Below are positions 35,591 through 44,210 of a stretch of DNA of 46,640 nt, piece after piece. The position numbers were made by a program, and so were the translations under genes. How positions within the stretch are numbered: position 1 is the first letter of the stretch; each line of letters starts with the position of its first letter. Source of the DNA: Treponema primitia ZAS-1 (GTDB lineage Bacteria; Spirochaetota; Spirochaetia; Treponematales; Breznakiellaceae); assembly GCF_000297095.1 (NCBI RefSeq), contig NZ_AEEA01000129.1, forward strand, positions 1-46,640. Reading direction: 5' to 3'. The notes beneath the pieces are model-generated. The model saw nothing but the letters and a program-made list of their open reading frames with translations, had not been told where the DNA came from and did no database searches.

Positions 35591-36414
35591 GCTTTTGTTT
35601 CAACACTTAAAATATCCATTTTTATCACATCTTCCCGCTGCAATTCTTTTTTTAACATTTTCCATGATTCGGCAAATCCTGTATCAGAAGGTGTTCTAAT
35701 TTCTCCTTCGTAATGCTGTACCGGGTTTGTTATGTCCAGCTTCACGTTCTCAGGAGGGGAGGACAAAACAATTATCCTGGTCCCTAATATAATGGCTTCC
35801 CAGATATTGTGAGTAACGAATAATACGGTTACCCCTGTCTTCTTCCACAATCTGAGCACTTCAATTTGCAGGGTAGTTCTGGCCTCTTCATCAAGGCTGG
35901 CAAAAGGCTCATCCATGAGGATTACCTCCGATCCAAGCGACAAAGCCCGCGCAATGGCGACCCGCTGCTTCATGCCCCCTGAAAGTTGATGGGGATAATA
36001 ATTGGCAAAGCGGATCAAATTCACCAGCTCCAGATAGTTATTTACCGTCTCTTTAACAGAGGTCTTGGATTCATGAGGGTTCTTTATCCTCAACGGCCAG
36101 GATAAATTTTGGTGAACAGTCTTCCAGGGGAAAAGCTGGTCAAAGGTTTGAAACACCATAGTAATAGCCGGGGTAGGCGCCGTTACCGGATTTCCATCCA
36201 ACAGCACTTCTCCGTTATCGAGCGCATCAAATCCGCCTATACAACGCAACAGGGTCGTTTTTCCGCATCCTGATGTCCCCAGAATAGTAACGAATTCACC
36301 TTTTTCAATTGATAAGGATAGATCCTTTAAAACATTCAATTCATGGTCACTGGAAATAAACCTTTTAGATATATCCCGCACTTCAAGCAGGGCACTCACT
36401 GTACCATCCCCCAT
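35587..36414 (-). CDS. NitT/TauT-type ABC importer ATPase
   Basis: A 275-residue ATPase. Walker A GTSGCGKT is at 46-53, the Q-loop at about 89, LSGGM at 144-148, Walker B VILMDEP at 164-170, then the H-loop. Sequence flavour is SsuB/TauB-like (nitrate, sulfonate or pyrimidine-precursor uptake). It would energise the permease at 36396-37178. The start overlaps the permease stop by 19 nt; GDGTVSALLEV is the first strand region, so a slightly later start is also possible. Confidence 0.92.
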   Translation of the reverse strand: MGDGTVSALLEVRDISKRFISSDHELNVLKDLSLSIEKGEFVTILGTSGCGKTTLLRCIGGFDALDNGEVLLDGNPVTAPTPAITMVFQTFDQLFPWKTVHQNLSWPLRIKNPHESKTSVKETVNNYLELVNLIRFANYYPHQLSGGMKQRVAIARALSLGSEVILMDEPFASLDEEARTTLQIEVLRLWKKTGVTVLFVTHNIWEAIILGTRIIVLSSPPENVKLDITNPVQHYEGEIRTPSDTGFAESWKMLKKELQREDVIKMDILSVETKA

Positions 36415-37178
36415 TTTTTTACTGTTTTTGTTTCCAGTACCTTAAACAAGCCTTCCTCTATAAGGAGACCTATCAACATAATCACCACAAGGGTTGCATA
36501 CATTCCTGGCACATCCAAAAAACTGCGCTTCTTATAAATATCCCACCCTAGACCGCCTACAATACCGACTGCGCCAAAAACCATTTCCGCACTGATTGCA
36601 GCACGCCATGCCCGAGCCCAGCCGGTGCGAAGACCGACAAAGATATGGGGGAATGAAGCGGGCAGAAATACGCCCAGGGCCAAACGGCTGCTGGAAAGAC
36701 CAATATTCCGTCCGATGTCGGTGAAAATAGGAGGGACAGAACGGAAGCCTGCCGTTATGTTCAAAAGTATAGGCCAAAGCACGGCATGTATAATAACAAA
36801 AATCATGGATGCTTCCCCAATGCCGAACCAGAGGATTGCCAACGGCAGGAGCGCAATGCTGGGGATGGGATTCACCAACGCTGTGATGGAATCAATAATG
36901 TCCCGCGCAGTTTGGTTCAGGCTCGAAAGTACCGTCAAAATTGCCGCTATAAATATGGAAACACCAATCCCAAGCAAAACCAGATATAAAGTATAGCCTG
37001 TTTTTATAAACATTTCACCATTTATTATCTCTTTGACGAGAGAATTAGCAATGTTATGAAGAGGTGGAAAGATAACCGGAGAAAATATTTTTGCCCGGAC
37101 GACTATCTCCCAAGTGACCAGAAGGATCAACAGAAATAAAATGGTTTTAGTATATTTATTTTTTATCAACCATTTCAT
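36396..37178 (-). CDS. NitT/TauT-type ABC importer permease
   Basis: A 260-residue permease with about six helices and the binding-protein-dependent EAA-type loop (FPHIFVGLRTGWARAWRAAI, about 185-204) contacting the ATPase. The family includes TauC, SsuC and ThiX-type permeases. It overlaps the second binding-protein gene (ATGA-type) and the ATPase gene. Substrates in the family are small: taurine, alkylsulfonates, nitrate or pyrimidines. Which applies here cannot be read. Confidence 0.9.
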   Translation of the reverse strand: MKWLIKNKYTKTILFLLILLVTWEIVVRAKIFSPVIFPPLHNIANSLVKEIINGEMFIKTGYTLYLVLLGIGVSIFIAAILTVLSSLNQTARDIIDSITALVNPIPSIALLPLAILWFGIGEASMIFVIIHAVLWPILLNITAGFRSVPPIFTDIGRNIGLSSSRLALGVFLPASFPHIFVGLRTGWARAWRAAISAEMVFGAVGIVGGLGWDIYKKRSFLDVPGMYATLVVIMLIGLLIEEGLFKVLETKTVKKWGMVQ

Positions 37179-38203
37179 TTTCGTTTTTGTGCTTCCTCAA
37201 GAATCCCTGGTTCTCCAGACCGTTTACCAATGGTAGCTAAGGCGGGCTCCCAAAGGATATCCTCCAATGCGGGTTTTTTGGAGATCATACCTTCTTTAAG
37301 CATGAAGTCATTATAAAATTCAAGTCCATAAATAGTTGTAGTAAAATTTAAATAGTCTTCCAGATTTTCCAGTACTTCTTTCTCAGTCATTTTTTCTGTT
37401 TCAGCAATAATAGAAAATACCGCCGGATCATGCTGTTGAATAAGGATTATTGCCTCACTAAAAGCTGCCAAGATACCTGCCATTGCTATGGGGTTTGTGT
37501 CGTGAAGTTTTTTTGTCGCAACTAAAACAGCACCAGTCACATCTCCGCCCACGATATCATGGGTATTCAGAATAGTCGCAAACCCAGATTTTTCCTCCTG
37601 TTTACCATAAACAGACGATGTAAAATGGGCGGAAATGCTACCACTCATCAACGCCATGACAGCATCGGGATGGGGCATAGATACTACATTATTATCCAGA
37701 GCGTGGGCATTACCCAGTTCCTTTTCACAAGCCATTAAAAAAAGAAGGCCATGACTATTTGTTAGCCCAGGCACAGCTATCTTATCAGTAGGAGTAAAAT
37801 CAGCAAGACTTTTAATATAATCACGACTATGTAACTCCGAAAGCCCTGTAATGGGGAACCCTGCAAGAATACCAATTTCAATGCCCTTATCCCAGGCAAT
37901 GAGCACCTGTGGTATGCCTATAGCACCAATATCAAGCCGGTTTGATGCAAGGGCCTCTGATATAGCTGCGGCATTACCTAGAACAATTTTTTCGACTACC
38001 ATACCAGGGAGATACTTTTCCAAAAGACCTTTCCGCTCCATAACATAAATAGGTGCATACCCTATGCCATATTGTACTGCAATCCGCAACTTACTGGTAA
38101 TAACACTCTTCGTATTACGCACACCGTCACTGCATCCGGTCAGGGTTAACCCAATAATTAAACCCAAAACAATAAGTTTTGATTGGAGTTTAATATTTTT
38201 CAT
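37175..38203 (-). CDS. Substrate-binding lipoprotein of the ABC importer, copy 2
   Basis: With ATG at 38203, a 342-residue lipoprotein: signal peptide and lipobox LTGC (lipidated Cys24), then a type-2 periplasmic binding protein of the NitT/TauT/NMT1-like class (AVQYGIGYAPIYVMERKGLL, LGNAAAISEALASNRLDIGA). A TTG start at 38221 is possible, but it would prepend unrelated basic residues. The ATG lies 1 nt after the upstream gene's stop in the present reading, so the two may be translationally coupled. The C-terminus ends AQKRK with no extension, unlike copy 1. The 3' 85 bp match copy 1 at 76 positions. Confidence 0.88.
   Translation of the reverse strand: MKNIKLQSKLIVLGLIIGLTLTGCSDGVRNTKSVITSKLRIAVQYGIGYAPIYVMERKGLLEKYLPGMVVEKIVLGNAAAISEALASNRLDIGAIGIPQVLIAWDKGIEIGILAGFPITGLSELHSRDYIKSLADFTPTDKIAVPGLTNSHGLLFLMACEKELGNAHALDNNVVSMPHPDAVMALMSGSISAHFTSSVYGKQEEKSGFATILNTHDIVGGDVTGAVLVATKKLHDTNPIAMAGILAAFSEAIILIQQHDPAVFSIIAETEKMTEKEVLENLEDYLNFTTTIYGLEFYNDFMLKEGMISKKPALEDILWEPALATIGKRSGEPGILEEAQKRK
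37198..37282 (-). repeat. Binding-protein 3' repeat, copy 1
   Basis: 85 bp near the 3' end of the second binding-protein gene, matching 38318-38402 at 76 of 85 positions (offset 1,120), more than the rest of the genes; probable gene conversion tract. Confidence 0.75.
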
Positions 38204-38204
38204 G

Positions 38205-39314
38205 CTACACCGTCTTCTCAATGTTGCATGATGAATTCAGGGAAGCTAAACTATTTCCTAGTATTCCTATCTGGGGGGGGGGGGGGGGGGGGGGGGCAAC
38301 ACGCTTCTGGGCCACCTCAAGAATCCCTGGTTCCCCGGAACGTTTACCGATGGCCGCTAAGGCGGGCTCCCAAAGGATGTCTTCCAATGTGGGTTTTTTG
38401 GATATATAATTTTCCTTGAACATATAGTCAGTAAACACATCCAAACCGTAAACAACGGTTGTAAAATTCATACCATCCCAATCTAAATACTGCCGAACTT
38501 CTTCGACTGTAATCTTTTCTGTCTCCGCGATAATGGATAGAACATCAGAATGGCGTTGATTAATAGAGGATATCGATTCACTTAATGCAGCCAGAAAACC
38601 AGCCATAATAGCTGGGTTTTCATCATGGAGAGTCTTGGATGCAACAATAACACTCGCAGAGTAATCACCACCAAAAGCTTCTGGTCCTGTTAAGATCGTT
38701 TTGAATCCAAGGTTTTTCTCCTGTGCAAGATATGGTAATGGCACAAAATGAGCGGAAATTCCACCACCTTTAATAAGGGCCGTTGTAGCATCAGGATTGG
38801 CCATAACCACCAGGTTGTTATCCAATGCATGGGGATCGCCCAATTCTCTTTCGCTAGCTATGGAAAGCATAATCTGATAGTTAGCTCCAAGCCCATTCAC
38901 GGCTATCTTGTCGGAGGAGGTAAAATCTGCGAGACTTTTAATACGCGAGTCTCTTACTATCAATTCTGATGGGGAGCTGACGTTCCCTGAAAGTATACCA
39001 ATATTAAGTCCCTTATCCCAAGCGATAGCTGTTTGTGGTATACCCATAACACTTATATCGAGTCGATTAGCAGCGAATGCTTCACTCATGGCACTGGGAC
39101 TACCTAGTTCAATCCAATCTATACGTATACCTGGTAGATACTTTTCTAAGAGCCCCTTCCTTTCCATAACATAAATTGAAGCGTAATTAAGAGCAACTCC
39201 ACGAGCGATACGCAGTGTCCCGGATGTCACAGCCGATGTAATGCGTGAACCACCACAACCACCTAGGGCAAAAAAAACTATTAATATCAAAAATACTCCG
39301 AATTTTCTTTTCAC
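38205..39314 (-). CDS. Substrate-binding lipoprotein of the ABC importer, copy 1, with polyproline tail
   Basis: A 369-residue lipoprotein starting at GTG 39314 behind AAGGAGGA. The lipobox is LGGC (Cys20). The body is a NitT/TauT-class binding protein like copy 2 (LNYASIYVMERKGLLEKYLP). After the point where copy 2 ends, this gene runs into a 24-nt C run on the coding strand (38296-38273), read as eight proline codons' worth of sequence, then QIGILGNSLASLNSS to a TAG at 38205, 1 nt before the next ATG. Gain or loss of one or two bases would end the protein after short alternative tails. So the tract may vary the C-terminus and coupling to copy 2. Confidence 0.88.
   Translation of the reverse strand: MKRKFGVFLILIVFFALGGCGGSRITSAVTSGTLRIARGVALNYASIYVMERKGLLEKYLPGIRIDWIELGSPSAMSEAFAANRLDISVMGIPQTAIAWDKGLNIGILSGNVSSPSELIVRDSRIKSLADFTSSDKIAVNGLGANYQIMLSIASERELGDPHALDNNLVVMANPDATTALIKGGGISAHFVPLPYLAQEKNLGFKTILTGPEAFGGDYSASVIVASKTLHDENPAIMAGFLAALSESISSINQRHSDVLSIIAETEKITVEEVRQYLDWDGMNFTTVVYGLDVFTDYMFKENYISKKPTLEDILWEPALAAIGKRSGEPGILEVAQKRVAPPPPPPPQIGILGNSLASLNSSCNIEKTV
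38273..38296 (+). repeat. Run of 24 G (C on the coding strand)
   Basis: An uninterrupted G24 within the 3' end of the first binding-protein gene. With 24 the frame continues to 38205; with 25 it should end after PDRNTRK; with 23 or 26 it should end after PR. Such long runs are highly slippage prone. Confidence 0.95.
38318..38402 (-). repeat. Binding-protein 3' repeat, copy 2
   Basis: Partner of 37198-37282. Lies directly next to the G24 run. Both copies encode the LEDILWEPALAAIGKRSGEP region. Confidence 0.75.
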
Positions 39315-39337
39315 GTCTTCCTCCTTAAAATAGACTA

Positions 39338-40609
39338 TTATTTCAACTTGCTCACATCAAAGGGTTCTATAAGTATATTTTTACCATATTTATCAAGAAC
39401 CTTAATTGTACCCTGAATATCGTGAATTGCTTTTTGCATTTCTTTTATCGTATCCGCAGCTAAATAAAAACGTGAAACAATCGAATGTATACCACTTCTT
39501 TTAGGAATACAATCGCCTATATCATATTGCTTGTCACTGTCGATCACAAAGGGATATTTTTTAGCTTCTTCATACCCAATTATTTTATCTATCACTCCTC
39601 CGCTTGAAATAATATTAAATTGATAACCTATCTTTTTGAAATACGGATTTTCCAACTTAATATCATCTCCCATTTCTCCGGTTAATGCGTAGTTGACCAT
39701 CATTTCCAAATGACTAATACCATTAAATGATTTTGTAAATTTATAGGAAGCGCCTCCTGAAAAACGATAAGCAGGATCAACAAAATAAAATCCACTATCA
39801 TTTACCATTATTTGAAACCAAAAAAAACCATTTTTCACACCTAATTCTTTAAACATTTCGGAGACGTTAGTATGGCATTCACGAATATATCTATCAATAT
39901 ATTTTGATGGACAGAAAAGGAGATAAGGAATTGGTGGTTCTCCATTTTTTGGAATATCAAGATAAAAATCTGTAACACTGGAAATTTTATAAATTCCATC
40001 CGCAATTGAATAACGAACGGCTATCTGATCACCCTTAATAAATTGTTCAATAACAACATTTCCTTTTTTTTGTGAATTACTCAATGCAAATTCACTAGCA
40101 ATTTTTAATTCTTCATAGTTATTGCAAATAGAAATCCCTCTGGCACTGTGACTATCTTCTGGTTTAACAATTACTGGGTATGCAATTTTGTCACAATTCT
40201 CAGGGTAATAATCGGAGTAATCTTCGGCCACAGGAACGTTATATTTTCTACATGTTTTTTTAAACAAGGACTTATCCGTTGTAATCTCCAACTGTTCTCG
40301 TGTTGCATAAAATGGAAGCCCCAAGCGTTCACATATTTCCATCGCTCTATATATGTTAAAATCAGGTACTCCAGCGAATACACCATCAATATGATTCTCT
40401 TTTGCCAATTGGACCAGCGTATCAACTTCTGCGGTGCTAATATTCCAATATTCATCGGCAATTTGTTTTGCCAGAGATTTATCTATGGGCAGATAGTCTG
40501 TTACTATTGTATAAACCCCCTTGCTTCTAGCATAAGCAACAATGTCATATGAAGTGATATGTTTATCGCCTAATACCAAAAGTTTCTTCCCTTGCAATTT
40601 ATTTTCCAT
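39338..40609 (-). CDS. ATP-grasp ligase
   Basis: A 423-residue enzyme with the order PreATP-grasp domain (1-105), ATP-grasp fold (about 110-310: TTDKSLFKKTCRKYNVPVAE, YPVIVKPEDSHSARGIS, VVIEQFIKGDQ, FVDPAYRFSGG) and a C-terminal domain. ATP-grasp enzymes use ATP to join a carboxylate to an amine or thiol via an acyl phosphate. It overlaps the WecE-type aminotransferase by 11 nt and precedes the importer by 23 nt. By context it could attach an amino acid or other acid to the 4-amino sugar; substrate is unknown. A biotin-carboxylase-like role is unlikely (no partner genes). Confidence 0.85.
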   Translation of the reverse strand: MENKLQGKKLLVLGDKHITSYDIVAYARSKGVYTIVTDYLPIDKSLAKQIADEYWNISTAEVDTLVQLAKENHIDGVFAGVPDFNIYRAMEICERLGLPFYATREQLEITTDKSLFKKTCRKYNVPVAEDYSDYYPENCDKIAYPVIVKPEDSHSARGISICNNYEELKIASEFALSNSQKKGNVVIEQFIKGDQIAVRYSIADGIYKISSVTDFYLDIPKNGEPPIPYLLFCPSKYIDRYIRECHTNVSEMFKELGVKNGFFWFQIMVNDSGFYFVDPAYRFSGGASYKFTKSFNGISHLEMMVNYALTGEMGDDIKLENPYFKKIGYQFNIISSGGVIDKIIGYEEAKKYPFVIDSDKQYDIGDCIPKRSGIHSIVSRFYLAADTIKEMQKAIHDIQGTIKVLDKYGKNILIEPFDVSKLK

Positions 40610-41732
40610 AAAAAAATGCCTTTATATTATTCAAAATTGTTTCCCTATCCATTTCTTCCATCCCATAATACATCGGCAACCGTAACAACCGTTCACTTTC
40701 CTTCGTTGTCCATCGATCAATGCCCTGAAAACGCCCAAACTGCTTACCCGCCGGAGAAGTATGCAACGGAATATAATGAAAAACCGATAAAATACTGGCC
40801 GCATTCAAATAATCTATTAGTTTATTTCTTTCCTCTATATCCTTCACCTTGATATAAAATATATGGGTATTATGTTCACACTCTTGCGGGATATGAGGCA
40901 AATCTATATGTCCTTTTTCCGCTAATGGTTTTAAACCTTCATAATACCGATTCCAGGTCTTTAATCGGTCAGCATTAATTTTATCAATACTCTGCAATTG
41001 AGCATAAAGATAGGCCGCGTTTAACTCACTGGGTAAATAGGAAGAACCGATATCCAGCCAAGTGTATTTATCAACCTGACCTCTCCAGAATTTACTCCGG
41101 TTGGTGCCCTTCTCCCGGAGAATTTCCGCACGTTCAACCAACTCTTCGTCCTGGATTAAAAGGGCGCCCCCTTCACCACAGGATACATTTTTTGTTTCAT
41201 GAAACGAATAGCATCCCATATTCCCAACAGTTCCAAGGGACCTGCTCTTATATTTTGCCCCTATTCCCTGGGCTGCGTCTTCAATGACGAAGAGCTTATA
41301 TGTATGGGCAATCGCAAGGATAGTATCCATTTCGCAGGCAACCCCCGCATAATGGACAACCACTATAGCCTTGGTCCTTTTGGTTACAGCGTCCTCTATC
41401 AGGTTTTCATCAATGTTCATGGTATCCGGACGGATATCAACGAAAACAATTTTTGCTCCCCGTAATACAAAGGCATTTGCAGTAGAAACAAAAGTATAGG
41501 ACGGCATGATTACTTCATCGCCCGGTTTAATATCCACAAGAATGGCAGCCATCTCAAGAGCGTGGGTGCAGGAAGTAGTCAACAATGCGCGACTGGTATC
41601 GGTATTTTCTTCAAACCACTGGTGACAATTTTTAGTAAAAGGACCGTCACCGCATAACTTGCGGCTTTCAAGAACTTGCCGGATATATTCTAGCTCTGTT
41701 CCAAGACACGGAGGCCTGTTAAAGGGTATCAT
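40599..41732 (-). CDS. wecE: dTDP-4-amino-4,6-dideoxygalactose transaminase (WecE/RffA)
   Basis: A 377-residue DegT/DnrJ-type aminotransferase. K181 in YSFHETKNVSCGEGGA is the PLP lysine, with EDAAQGIGAKYK (151-162) and the GDEVIMPSYTFVSTANAF (71-88) segment; HETKN is characteristic of WecE. It makes dTDP-4-amino-4,6-dideoxygalactose from the RmlB product. The Fuc4N amine is the likely acceptor for an acyltransferase or ligase, and both neighbour it (41749-42300 and 39338-40609). It opens the long operon ending at 31465. Confidence 0.92.
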   Translation of the reverse strand: MIPFNRPPCLGTELEYIRQVLESRKLCGDGPFTKNCHQWFEENTDTSRALLTTSCTHALEMAAILVDIKPGDEVIMPSYTFVSTANAFVLRGAKIVFVDIRPDTMNIDENLIEDAVTKRTKAIVVVHYAGVACEMDTILAIAHTYKLFVIEDAAQGIGAKYKSRSLGTVGNMGCYSFHETKNVSCGEGGALLIQDEELVERAEILREKGTNRSKFWRGQVDKYTWLDIGSSYLPSELNAAYLYAQLQSIDKINADRLKTWNRYYEGLKPLAEKGHIDLPHIPQECEHNTHIFYIKVKDIEERNKLIDYLNAASILSVFHYIPLHTSPAGKQFGRFQGIDRWTTKESERLLRLPMYYGMEEMDRETILNNIKAFFYGK

Positions 41733-41748
41733 TGCGATCCTTCAAATC

Positions 41749-42300
41749 TTATATAACTTGAATTAGCCTTTTCTTGATAAATTTGGCGGGACAACCACCA
41801 ACTACAGTCCAGGGAGGAACATCTTTAGTTACAACAGACCCTGCCGCAATAATGCTTCCCTCCCCAATTGTTACTCCCTGTAAAATAATACTTCTTCCAC
41901 CAATCCAAACATTATCTTTCACTGTTATGTTTCCCATAGTATTTGGCAAATTTAAATAACGAATATCATGCCCTGCGGCAAAAAAAGTAACCTGTGGGCC
42001 AATAGCGATATGATTTTCAAGTTTTATACTATTATTTTTATCTCTCAGGGAACAAAAAAATCTACAGCCATGATTAATGCTAACATGGTTTCCTATAAAT
42101 ATCCTTTTTGTTCCCCGAAAATCAACAGTATAATCAATTAAACAATTTTTACCTAAAGAGCCTAATAACACTTTAAAAGACAAATATCTAAAAAATGGAG
42201 GCAATATTTGTAAAACAACATATTTAATTGTATGAAAATAAGAATAATAAATAAATTTAGCAGAAGTCCGTATTGGGGAGGGGGGCAAACAAGTTATCAT
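41749..42300 (-). CDS. Left-handed beta-helix acetyltransferase (WcaF/maltose-acetyltransferase-like)
   Basis: A 183-residue hexapeptide-repeat protein. FFAAGHDIRYLN carries the conserved histidine, and NVWIGGRSIILQGVTIGEGS to TKDVPPWTVVGGCPAK is the standard coil-and-end region. A hydrophobic, basic N-terminal stretch (about 20-45) is unusual and could tether it to the membrane. It is 16 nt upstream of the WecE-type gene, so it may acetylate a sugar in the same unit, possibly Fuc4N; the exact acceptor is unknown. Confidence 0.85.
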   Translation of the reverse strand: MITCLPPSPIRTSAKFIYYSYFHTIKYVVLQILPPFFRYLSFKVLLGSLGKNCLIDYTVDFRGTKRIFIGNHVSINHGCRFFCSLRDKNNSIKLENHIAIGPQVTFFAAGHDIRYLNLPNTMGNITVKDNVWIGGRSIILQGVTIGEGSIIAAGSVVTKDVPPWTVVGGCPAKFIKKRLIQVI

Positions 42301-42349
42301 ACAATGTATTCCGGATCCTTTTTTACAATCTTCATTCTTATGTAAAAAC

Positions 42350-44179
42350 TTACTTGACCTTCGCCATCGCCCTGAACTGCGGACTATTCTCCAGCAACTC
42401 CCCGTAGTTCCCCTGCGCTATAATCCGCCCTTTCTCCATCAGATAAATCACATCGCATCCCTGCACCGTGGTAAGCCGGTGGGCTATCAGTAGTATCGTC
42501 TTGGTATGGGTCAGGTTACGTATAGCCTCCATGACCGCGTCCTCAGTCAGCGAGTCCAGGGCGCTGGTAGCCTCGTCCATCACCAGGATATTCGGGTCAT
42601 GGTACAAAGCCCGGGCTATCCCCACCCGCTGCCGCTGTCCCCCGGACAGCCTAATACCACGCTCCCCCACCACCGTGTCATAACCCTCGGGCAGCTCCGT
42701 GGTTATAAACTCATGCAGATTCGCCGCACGGGCAGCCCGTTCAATCGATGCACTCTCCCGCATATCCTGCGGCAGACCAAAGGCAATATTCGCCGCTACC
42801 GTATCGTCGCTTAAGAATATCTGCTGGGGCACATATCCAAAATTCCGCTGCCAAGCGGCGACCCGCTTCCGGGTGTCCTCATCCGTTAAAGACGTTACCG
42901 GCGTTTCATCAGCAAGAATCGCCCCGCCGGTGGGCTTTAAAAGCCCCATGATAACGTCCACCAGGGTGGTCTTACCACAGCCCGTGGCGCCCACAAAGGC
43001 AACCGAACTGTTCCGGTTAATACTCAGATTAAGCTGCTTTAACACCGGCTCCCGGGATGTGGGATAGGAATATTCAAGCTGCTGTAAAACTATCCCACGG
43101 GCAAAGGGCAGCACCTCAGGCGCTGCCTTCATCGCCTTCTTGTCCGGCATCTGCGGCGGCTGCGGCAGGGTCGTCATATCCTGGAATAGGGCGTCCACCG
43201 TAAAACTGTGGTAACGCATCTGCACCGCATCGTGAAATATTTCCCGCAAATTCGGCATCATCCGCATGATGGCATAGGCATAGACCGTTATAAGCGGCAA
43301 TACTTCCGCAACGGTGCCATGTACTATCAGGAGTATAATAACCAGCGCAATCGCAAACCCCGTTGCCAGCGACTGTATAGCCTGACTCGGAATGGTAGAC
43401 AATATCTGATTCGCCGCCTGGGTCGACGCATACCGCTTTGCAGCAACACTGTACGCATAGGAGAAGAAGGGTTCCTTCCCCAGGATCTTCACATCCTTAA
43501 TGCCCCCAAAGGCTTCGTTGGCGGTTTTAAACCGCAGCCGGTTTGCCTCCCGCACTTCCTTGCCGTGCCGGGAAAGCCGCTTCCGTATCACCCCGTAAAG
43601 CAACGCGTAGGCCAAGCCGAATATACCAAAACTGGCGACCGCCACCACCGGGTTAATGACCACCAGGAGAATAAAAATGGCAAGAGATAAAGCCCCGTGG
43701 ATAAAAATATTGATGATGGGCCGCATAACCCCGTTGATAACCGAGTCTACCTCGGCCAGGAGGTTTTTTGACAGCTCGCCGCTGTTATGGTGCAGAAAAA
43801 ACTGATAGGGCTGGTACAGATACTGCCGGAACAGCCGCACCCCCAGGGTATACCGCCGGTTCGCCACAAACCGGGACATCCCGTACAAAACGATCATCCT
43901 GAAAGCCGTGGAGACCAATATTACGGTAAAAACAGCGATACCCAGGAATATAACAAAGGCCCGGTCGCTTTGGAAATTCCAAAGCTGATAAAAAAACGCC
44001 AGCACGGGCTGGCGGTGGATGACGGTCTGATCGGCGATCACCGCCATAAACGGCCCTAAGGAGCCGACACCCGCAATCTCCAGTACTGAAACGCTCAGGA
44101 TGGCAAAGGTTATGGGAACAAGCCGCCGCCGCTCCTGCTTGGTAAACAGGGCGAGTAACTTTACTATCGGCTTTGCCAT
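42350..44179 (-). CDS. ABC-type lipid-linked oligosaccharide exporter/flippase (PglK/MsbA-like)
   Basis: A 609-residue half-transporter: six-helix permease domain (1-330) and ATPase domain (360-609) with Walker A GATGCGKT at 397-404, LSGGQ at 511-515 and Walker B ILVMDEA at 531-537. The N-terminus LFTKQERRRLVPITFAIL is characteristic of PglK-like members that flip lipid-linked glycans. G+C is clearly higher than in the interior of the locus. It coexists with a Wzx at 11282, so either a second glycan is exported or this serves another lipid-linked product. Confidence 0.9.
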   Translation of the reverse strand: MAKPIVKLLALFTKQERRRLVPITFAILSVSVLEIAGVGSLGPFMAVIADQTVIHRQPVLAFFYQLWNFQSDRAFVIFLGIAVFTVILVSTAFRMIVLYGMSRFVANRRYTLGVRLFRQYLYQPYQFFLHHNSGELSKNLLAEVDSVINGVMRPIINIFIHGALSLAIFILLVVINPVVAVASFGIFGLAYALLYGVIRKRLSRHGKEVREANRLRFKTANEAFGGIKDVKILGKEPFFSYAYSVAAKRYASTQAANQILSTIPSQAIQSLATGFAIALVIILLIVHGTVAEVLPLITVYAYAIMRMMPNLREIFHDAVQMRYHSFTVDALFQDMTTLPQPPQMPDKKAMKAAPEVLPFARGIVLQQLEYSYPTSREPVLKQLNLSINRNSSVAFVGATGCGKTTLVDVIMGLLKPTGGAILADETPVTSLTDEDTRKRVAAWQRNFGYVPQQIFLSDDTVAANIAFGLPQDMRESASIERAARAANLHEFITTELPEGYDTVVGERGIRLSGGQRQRVGIARALYHDPNILVMDEATSALDSLTEDAVMEAIRNLTHTKTILLIAHRLTTVQGCDVIYLMEKGRIIAQGNYGELLENSPQFRAMAKVK

Positions 44180-44210
44180 CCTGTTACTTTCCGCCTACTG
44201 CCCGTCCGGA

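Noticed and set aside
38204..38221. TTG start at 38221 for the second binding protein
   Set aside because: It would add MRRRCS ahead of a perfectly good signal peptide beginning at ATG 38203.
38273..38296. G24 as a G-quadruplex regulatory element
   Set aside because: Could fold as one, but position inside a coding frame and lack of a promoter nearby make slippage the simpler reading.
43208..43690. Plus-strand open frame of 160 codons
   Set aside because: Lies wholly inside the ABC flippase gene on the other strand; no motif, and the G+C-rich gene explains the open antisense frame.
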